From assembly GCA_009936695.1 (NCBI GenBank), contig JAACEA010000574.1:1-17208 (forward strand): a stretch of DNA of 17,208 bases. The letters are read 5' to 3'. Under the pieces are notes generated by a model. It had not been told where the DNA came from, did not search any database, and worked only from the letters and a program-made list of their open reading frames with translations. This stretch comes from Planctomycetia bacterium. GTDB taxonomy: Bacteria; Planctomycetota; Phycisphaerae; Phycisphaerales; SM1A02. Positions within the stretch are counted from its first letter, which is position 1; each line of letters begins with the position of its first letter. The position numbers and the translations under genes are program-made. Below are positions 13,372-17,208 of the stretch, in pieces.

Positions 13372-13797
13372 TCACCAGGCTTCGATGGCCGTCACATCGG
13401 CCGCCTCGCTGGCGCCGTTGCCGTCGACGTCGGGAACCGGCGCGACGGTGGTGTCGAAGGTGAGCGTGAGATCACCGGCGGTGGCGTCATAGACCGACGC
13501 GAACCCGTTCGGCCAGTTCGGGGCGGAACGGATGTAGTTCTCGGTGACCAGCTCGGTCCAGGGGCCGGCACCGGCACCATCGTCGGCGGGCGCCGCACCG
13601 TTGTTCTGAACCCGATAGAGCTCGATCTGGCTCCGCATGGTCTGCAGCTGGCTGCGGGCGCTCGAGGCACCGGCATCCTGGGCGGCATCCGTGAACTGCG
13701 GAATGATGATCGCGGCGAGAATGCCGAGAATCACGACCACGATCAGGATTTCGATCAGGGTGAAGCCACGCTTGACGTTGTTTCGACGCTTGTTCAT
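13372..13797 (-). CDS. Major GspG-like pseudopilin/pilin with C-terminal EF-hand-like loop
   Basis: The 141-residue protein has a leader M-N-K-R-R-N-N-V-K-R-G followed by F12-T-L-I-E and the long hydrophobic helix of type IV pilins. A globular domain with Q-L-Q-T-M-R-S-Q-I-E-L-Y and Q-N-N-G follows. The last 19 residues hold D123, D125, N127, G128 and D134, the spacing of an EF-hand or dockerin loop, then V-T-A-I-E-A-W. It is the first gene of the pilus operon, has the best SD (AAGGAG, 9 bases before ATG), and is followed by a strong hairpin. It is therefore probably the most expressed, major subunit. Its DNA is nearly identical to the next gene over the N-terminal helix, which indicates duplication. 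Confidence 0.9.
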   Translation of the reverse strand: MNKRRNNVKRGFTLIEILIVVVILGILAAIIIPQFTDAAQDAGASSARSQLQTMRSQIELYRVQNNGAAPADDGAGAGPWTELVTENYIRSAPNWPNGFASVYDATAGDLTLTFDTTVAPVPDVDGNGASEAADVTAIEAW

Positions 13798-13830
13798 GTG
13801 TCCAGCTCCTTAGCGGGAAGATTCGTTTCG

Positions 13831-13836
13831 ATTACA
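13831..13836 (-). promoter_or_regulatory. Possible -10 element of the pilus operon
   Basis: TGTAAT on the minus strand matches TATAAT at five of six bases and would place transcription start about 25-30 bases before the pilin ATG. No convincing -35 box lies at 16-18 bases, so this is weak. No sigma-54 consensus was seen in the gap. Confidence 0.22.
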
Positions 13837-13837
13837 C

Positions 13838-14107
13838 ACTTCGCGGCACTCCGCCGCCTCGTTCACGGAGACACACGTGGTCACCGCCGGAAACACCCGA
13901 TCGTCCGCACCACGACCGATCGGGCGAAGTTGGCGAGTCGTCCTTCCCTCCAGCGACGACGTCCAACACCGGACGATTTGTCCGGCAGGTGGAACTTCGG
14001 TTCAACGAGATCGTGAATCGATCCTGCACCGGTGGAACGGGCCGAATCCGATCGCCTCCACACCGGGCGATCCGCGCCAGATCATCCAGTCGGCGCTCCA
14101 CCGTCCG
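13838..14107. other. Non-coding stretch upstream of the pilus operon
   Basis: The whole gap from 13798 to 14219 (422 bases) has no convincing gene on either strand; the short open frames here have implausible composition and no good SD. It contains the 3' hairpins of the PilZ-like gene (14108-14180), a 6-bp hairpin CCGGAC-GATTT-GTCCGG at 13969-13985, and the weak -10 candidate at 13831-13836. The remainder probably carries the promoter and 5' leader of the long pilus operon. Confidence 0.55.
13969..13985. promoter_or_regulatory. Small inverted repeat upstream of the pilin operon
   Basis: CCGGAC and GTCCGG form a perfect 6-bp stem around a 5-base A/T-rich loop. It lies about 170 bases before the pilin start and after the terminator of the PilZ-like gene. 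It could be an operator or a leader hairpin; there is no further evidence. Confidence 0.25.
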
Positions 14108-14133
14108 AAAACCGGCGTCGTCGCCGACGCCGG
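14108..14133 (-). terminator. Intrinsic terminator of the PilZ-like gene
   Basis: On the minus strand a perfect 9-bp GC-rich stem, CCGGCGTCG and CGACGCCGG, is closed by a GCGA (GNRA-type) tetraloop and directly followed by TTTT. It lies about 85 bases after the stop of the PilZ-like gene and should separate that gene from the pilus operon. Confidence 0.75.
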
Positions 14134-14150
14134 ATCCCCCCGGAATGCGA

Positions 14151-14180
14151 CGATCCCGACCGGACCGCCGGACGGGATCG
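14151..14180 (-). repeat. Long interrupted hairpin in the 3' region of the PilZ-like gene
   Basis: CGATCCCG pairs with CGGGATCG, and inside it CCGG pairs with CCGG across a 4-base loop. The two stems are joined by one symmetrical mismatch, giving a 12-bp hairpin 40 bases after the PilZ-like stop. It precedes the T-tailed terminator and may assist termination or protect the transcript. Confidence 0.5.
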
Positions 14181-14219
14181 CTTCAGTGCTTGTTGTCGTC
14201 GGACTCCAGCGGTGATCGA

Positions 14220-14540
14220 TCAGGCCGCGGCGGCGAGGCGGATGCCGATCCGCCAACCCTCGCCACAGGGATCGCACTTGACGACCTCGCCGTGCCGTGC
14301 CGGCGTCCCCGGCGCCTCGAAGCCGAGCGATACCGCGGCACCGGCCGAGAGCGGGGTGGCGGCCCGACCTTCGAGGGCCTGATCCGAGATCGCCAGTTCG
14401 ACCAGCGAGTGCATCTCGCCGAAGCGCTCCCCATCGAGATGGAACAGGGTGGCCGATCCGTCGATCGGCGTCCCCCCGGAGATCGAGAGGGTCGAGGAGA
14501 TGAATCCGGTTCCGTGTACGGTGTCGTCGTGCGTCGTCAT
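14220..14540 (-). CDS. PilZ-like domain protein
   Basis: The 106-residue protein resembles a short, divergent PilZ domain. The C-terminal half reads P-L-S-A-G-A-A-V-S-L-G-F-E, then G-E-V-V-K-C and G-E-G-W-R-I-G-I-R-L, which is the usual beta-barrel end of PilZ proteins. The c-di-GMP-binding R-x-x-x-R is not visible at the N-terminus, and the D/N-x-S-x-x-G motif is at best degenerate, so ligand binding is doubtful. The frame is open upstream to 14846, but the sequence there is not protein-like; the ATG at 14540 is chosen although its SD is poor. It stands apart from the pilus operon between hairpins on both sides. The family call is moderate. Confidence 0.6.
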   Translation of the reverse strand: MTTHDDTVHGTGFISSTLSISGGTPIDGSATLFHLDGERFGEMHSLVELAISDQALEGRAATPLSAGAAVSLGFEAPGTPARHGEVVKCDPCGEGWRIGIRLAAAA

Positions 14541-14563
14541 GTCTGGCGTGCTCAGGTGGTGAT

Positions 14564-14617
14564 CGGTCGCTCTCCAGCGACCGGGCTCTCTCGACGGCTC
14601 ACCCCACGCGAGCCGTC
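14564..14617 (-). promoter_or_regulatory. Two tandem perfect hairpins upstream of the PilZ-like gene
   Basis: Two 8-bp perfect stems lie 9 bases apart: CGGTCGCT/AGCGACCG with a 4-base loop (14564-14583) and GACGGCTC/GAGCCGTC with a 9-base loop (14593-14617). On the minus strand they end 23 bases before the ATG of the PilZ-like gene, in the divergent gap, so they would lie in its 5' leader. They do not match a c-di-GMP riboswitch that I know. They may be a regulatory leader or protein-binding sites. Confidence 0.5.
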
Positions 14618-14754
14618 GCACTAGATATCGGATCGCCTCCCCTTTCCCTTCAGCGGAAAGTCGATCGTTTCGGTGGGTTCTCCAAGCCCCCCCTCCTCCA
14701 CGGGTCCGGCTCGTCGCGGATCCGTGCAAGTCGTTCCAAAGTCGGTTCTGAAGG

Positions 14755-14760
14755 TAGAAT
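14755..14760 (+). promoter_or_regulatory. Candidate -10 element for the DUF1015-serA operon
   Basis: TAGAAT matches TATAAT at five of six bases and lies 38 bases before the TTG start, giving a short leader that includes the AAGGAGG site. A -35 box is not clear; TTCCAA is the nearest candidate at a short, 15-base spacing. It lies in the 258-base divergent gap (14541-14798). Confidence 0.4.
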
Positions 14761-14785
14761 GCGGAACGCCGGATCCGTGTCCGGA

Positions 14786-14792
14786 AAGGAGG
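14786..14792 (+). promoter_or_regulatory. Shine-Dalgarno site that fixes a TTG start
   Basis: AAGGAGG is followed after 6 bases by TTG at 14799. The strength and spacing make TTG the likely start of the DUF1015 gene; no in-frame ATG or GTG close by has a comparable site. Confidence 0.8.
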
Positions 14793-14798
14793 TTCCGC

Positions 14799-16067
14799 TT
14801 GAGCATCATCCACCCGTTCAAGGCCATCCGACCACATCCGCCGCACGCCGCGGAGGTGTCATGCCCCCCCTACGACGTCATCTCGACCGCAGAGGCCCGC
14901 GGCCTCGCCGAAGGACGTCCGAACAGTTATCTGCGCGTCATCCGTCCTGAAATCGACTTCGCCATGGACGCCGACCCCTACGCCTCGGAGGTCTACGAGC
15001 AAGGCCGATCGAATCTCGAGCGACTCATCGATGCGGATGTCCTGGTGGAGGAGGATGAACCCGGTCTCTTCGTGTACCGACTCGTTCGAAACGGTCACCG
15101 CCAGCTCGGGTTGGTGTGCACGGTCGACGCCTCGGAATACGAGAGCGGAACCATCCGCCGCCATGAGAAGACACGTCCCGAGAAGGAGGACGATCGGACG
15201 CGTCACCTCGACGTCTCGAGCGTTCATGCGGAACCCGTGTTCCTCGCCTTTCGGGATGCCGCTCCCAACGCCGATGACATCAAGTCCGCGATCGTCGCCG
15301 CCACGACCGATCGCCCTCTGATGCACTTCGTGAGCGACGATGTGACCCATACGCTCTGGCGGGTCAAGGACGCCCCCGCCTTCAGTGCGATGTTCGCGGA
15401 CGTCCCGGAGCTCTACATCGCCGACGGCCATCATCGTTCCGCGGCCGGCGGTCGAATCGCGTCGGAACGGGCGGCCCGGAATCCCGACCACCGCGGTGAC
15501 GAGGAATACAACCGCATCCTCGCGGTGGTGTTCCCGGAATCCGAGCTTCAGATCCTTCCCTACAACCGCGTGGTCCGGGACCTCGCCGGGATGTCCGAAA
15601 CGGACTTCCTCGAACGACTGGGCTCGGTCGGCGCGGTGGAGGCGATCGCCGACGGAATCACGCCCGAACCGACCGACTCCGGCTCGGTCTGCATCAGACT
15701 CGGCTCGGGCTGGCATCGGCTCACCTTCGACGAATCCACCATCGATCGAGCCGATCCGATCGCCTGTCTCGACGTCGCCCTGCTTCAGGATCGCGTGCTC
15801 GGCCCCCTGCTCTCCATCGGGGACCCTCGCATCGACGACCGGATCGGATTCGTGGGCGGGAGCCGGGGTGTGGCCGAACTGGAACGTCTCGTCGACGCCG
15901 GCGAATGGGCGGTCGCGTTCAGCATGCATCCCACCAGCATGACCGAGCTCCTTCGCGTCGCCGATGCGGGCGAGATCATGCCACCCAAGTCCACCTGGTT
16001 CGAGCCGAAACTCCGGAGCGGACTCTTCGCCCATCGATTCGAGACCAACCGGGAGCCCGTTCAATGA
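14799..16067 (+). CDS. DUF1015 family protein
   Basis: The 422-residue protein starts at TTG with the family's typical opening I-I-H-P-F-K-A-I-R-P (3-12). Family motifs follow: C22-P-P-Y-D-V-I (22-28), R-H-E-K-T near residue 125, and Y-I-A-D209-G-H-H-R (206-213). No signal peptide or membrane span is seen, so it is probably cytosolic. The biochemical function of DUF1015 is not established to my knowledge, but the family is often found beside serine-biosynthesis genes. Here its stop overlaps the start of serA (ATGA), which supports a link to 3-phosphoglycerate or serine metabolism. The frame is open upstream to 14673, but the sequence before TTG is not protein-like and the SD argues for 14799. 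Confidence 0.9.
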   Translation: MSIIHPFKAIRPHPPHAAEVSCPPYDVISTAEARGLAEGRPNSYLRVIRPEIDFAMDADPYASEVYEQGRSNLERLIDADVLVEEDEPGLFVYRLVRNGHRQLGLVCTVDASEYESGTIRRHEKTRPEKEDDRTRHLDVSSVHAEPVFLAFRDAAPNADDIKSAIVAATTDRPLMHFVSDDVTHTLWRVKDAPAFSAMFADVPELYIADGHHRSAAGGRIASERAARNPDHRGDEEYNRILAVVFPESELQILPYNRVVRDLAGMSETDFLERLGSVGAVEAIADGITPEPTDSGSVCIRLGSGWHRLTFDESTIDRADPIACLDVALLQDRVLGPLLSIGDPRIDDRIGFVGGSRGVAELERLVDAGEWAVAFSMHPTSMTELLRVADAGEIMPPKSTWFEPKLRSGLFAHRFETNREPVQ

Positions 16068-17208
16068 GCAATGGAACCATGTCCCAGCCCCAGTCCTCCA
16101 CGAATCCGACCGACACGTCCGAGGGCGCGACGATCCTGATCGCCGACAAGTTCGACGCGTCCGGCATCGAGACCCTCGAGTCCCTCGGCCATCGCGTGGA
16201 GTCCCATCCCGACCTCACCCCCGAGACGCTGCCCGCGGCGATCGCCGAACACGATCCGCAGATTCTCGTCGTCCGTTCCACCAAGGTCCGGGCCGACGCG
16301 ATCAACGCGGCGGGACAGATGGCGCTGATCGTCCGCGCCGGCGCTGGCACTGACAACATCGACGTCCCGGCCGCGAGTGGCCGCGGCATCTCGGTGGCGA
16401 ACTGCCCGGGCAAGAACTCGCTCGCGGTCGCCGAACTGGCCTGGGGCCTCATCCTGGGATGCGACCGCCGCATTCCCGATCAGGTGGCCGACCTGCGTGC
16501 GGGTGTCTGGAACAAGAAGCAGTATTCCAAGGCGCCCGGACTCGCGGGAAGAACCCTCGGCATCGTGGGACTCGGCCGGATCGGCGAGGCCATCGCGGAT
16601 CGCGGGAACGCCTTCGGCATGCGGGTCTTCGCGTGGAGCCGCTCCATCACCGAGCCCCGGGCCGAGTCCGCGGGCTGCCATGCGTGCGAGAACCTCATCA
16701 ATCTCGCCCGGATGTGCGACGTGATCTCCGTGAACGTGGCCGCGAACGACGACACCCGCCATCTCATCTCCGCCGAGTTCCTCGCCGCGATGAAACCCGG
16801 CGCGATTCTGGTGAACACCAGCCGTGGATCGGTGATCGACCAGAACGCCCTCGCCGCCGCCATCGAGGAGAAGGGCATCCGCGCGGGGCTCGATGTCTTC
16901 GCCAACGAGCCGGGAAGTGGCACCGGCGACTTCGAAGACGACATCGTGAAGCTTCCCGGCGTGTATGGCACCCATCACGTGGGCGCGTCCACCGATCAGG
17001 CCCAGGCCGCGATCGCAGCCGAGGCCGTCCGGGTGATCCGGGTCCATCTCGAGACCGGCGACACGCCGAACTGCATCAACATCGCGTCCGGTACCGGGGC
17101 GGCGAGCCTCACCATCCGGCACTTCAACCGTCCGGGCGTCCTGGCCACCATCTGCGACGCCCTGAGCCGCGGCGGCCTCAACGTCGAGGACATGGAGAAC
17201 GTGATCTA
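16064..17208 (+). CDS. serA: D-3-phosphoglycerate dehydrogenase (partial, runs off right edge)
   Basis: At least 381 residues are visible, ending inside a C-terminal ACT domain. The protein oxidises 3-phosphoglycerate with NAD to start serine synthesis. The NAD-binding fold shows G169-L-G-R-I-G (169-174). The catalytic residues are R254 in N-T-S-R-G, E282 in D-V-F-A-N-E-P, and H305 in H-H-V-G-A-S-T. The segment A-G-A-G-T-D-N-I-D (92-100) is the usual substrate loop. The ACT domain starts near L349 (L-T-I-R-H-F-N-R-P-G-V-L) and would give serine feedback control. The ATG at 16064 overlaps the DUF1015 stop, with GGGAG 8 bases before; a second in-frame ATG at 16079 is possible. The 3' end is outside the window. 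Confidence 0.95.
   Translation, partial: MSNGTMSQPQSSTNPTDTSEGATILIADKFDASGIETLESLGHRVESHPDLTPETLPAAIAEHDPQILVVRSTKVRADAINAAGQMALIVRAGAGTDNIDVPAASGRGISVANCPGKNSLAVAELAWGLILGCDRRIPDQVADLRAGVWNKKQYSKAPGLAGRTLGIVGLGRIGEAIADRGNAFGMRVFAWSRSITEPRAESAGCHACENLINLARMCDVISVNVAANDDTRHLISAEFLAAMKPGAILVNTSRGSVIDQNALAAAIEEKGIRAGLDVFANEPGSGTGDFEDDIVKLPGVYGTHHVGASTDQAQAAIAAEAVRVIRVHLETGDTPNCINIASGTGAASLTIRHFNRPGVLATICDALSRGGLNVEDMENVI

Noticed and set aside
13832..14101. Small minus-strand ORF (89 codons) upstream of the pilin gene
   Set aside because: Composition is not protein-like, it has no clear SD, and it covers a hairpin and the probable promoter region.
14541..14640. c-di-GMP riboswitch in the leader of the PilZ-like gene
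   Set aside because: Two hairpins exist, but the conserved core bases and tetraloop/receptor of known c-di-GMP classes are not visible.
16061..17122. Open frame of 353 codons on the minus strand
   Set aside because: Antisense to serA, which has all active-site motifs on the plus strand.
1..17208. CRISPR arrays, insertion sequences, tRNA or rRNA genes
   Set aside because: No regularly spaced direct repeats, transposase motifs, or RNA-gene signatures were seen; almost all the sequence is accounted for by dense coding.

Overview
The window is a high-GC bacterial segment with strong G/C preference at third codon positions. I read it as a planctomycete of the Phycisphaerae type. That placement is an inference from the gene layout, the dockerin-like DxDxNG loops at pilin C-termini and the general protein style; there is no marker gene for it. 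About 13.8 kb on the minus strand is one long pilus or type II secretion assembly locus. A short stand-alone unit and the start of a serine-biosynthesis operon follow at the right end.

Minus strand, in transcription order from right to left: two paralogous GspG-like pseudopilins (13797-13372 and 13218-12775), a 190-aa membrane-anchored unknown, a 118-aa secreted or anchored unknown, a GspH-like pseudopilin, then PilM, PilN, PilO, a PilP/GspC-like protein and a secretin (PilQ/GspD). After these come an acidic 170-aa protein in the same frame as the secretin, a TPR lipoprotein, a PAS sensor histidine kinase, a single-domain response regulator, a GAF/HD-GYP protein, a STAS protein, and an MshEN (GspE N-terminal) domain protein near the left edge. 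Most neighbours overlap by ATGA or sit within a few bases, so the set is probably co-transcribed and translationally coupled. The order PilM-N-O-P-Q is the classical type IV pilus alignment complex. The second half adds a signalling chain (kinase, receiver, c-di-GMP phosphodiesterase, STAS switch, MshEN domain) directly to the machine genes.

A small PilZ-like gene (14540-14220, minus) stands alone. It has two perfect tandem hairpins upstream, and a hairpin plus a GNRA-loop intrinsic terminator with a T4 tail downstream. The 422-base gap between it and the first pilin holds that terminator, another small hairpin and presumably the promoter of the pilus operon.

Divergently on the plus strand, a DUF1015-family gene (TTG start) overlaps the start of D-3-phosphoglycerate dehydrogenase (SerA), which runs off the right edge. 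The most unusual points are EF-hand/dockerin-like loops placed identically at the ends of both pseudopilins, a secretin whose amber stop is in frame with the next ORF, and the wiring of c-di-GMP and STAS signalling genes into the pilus operon.
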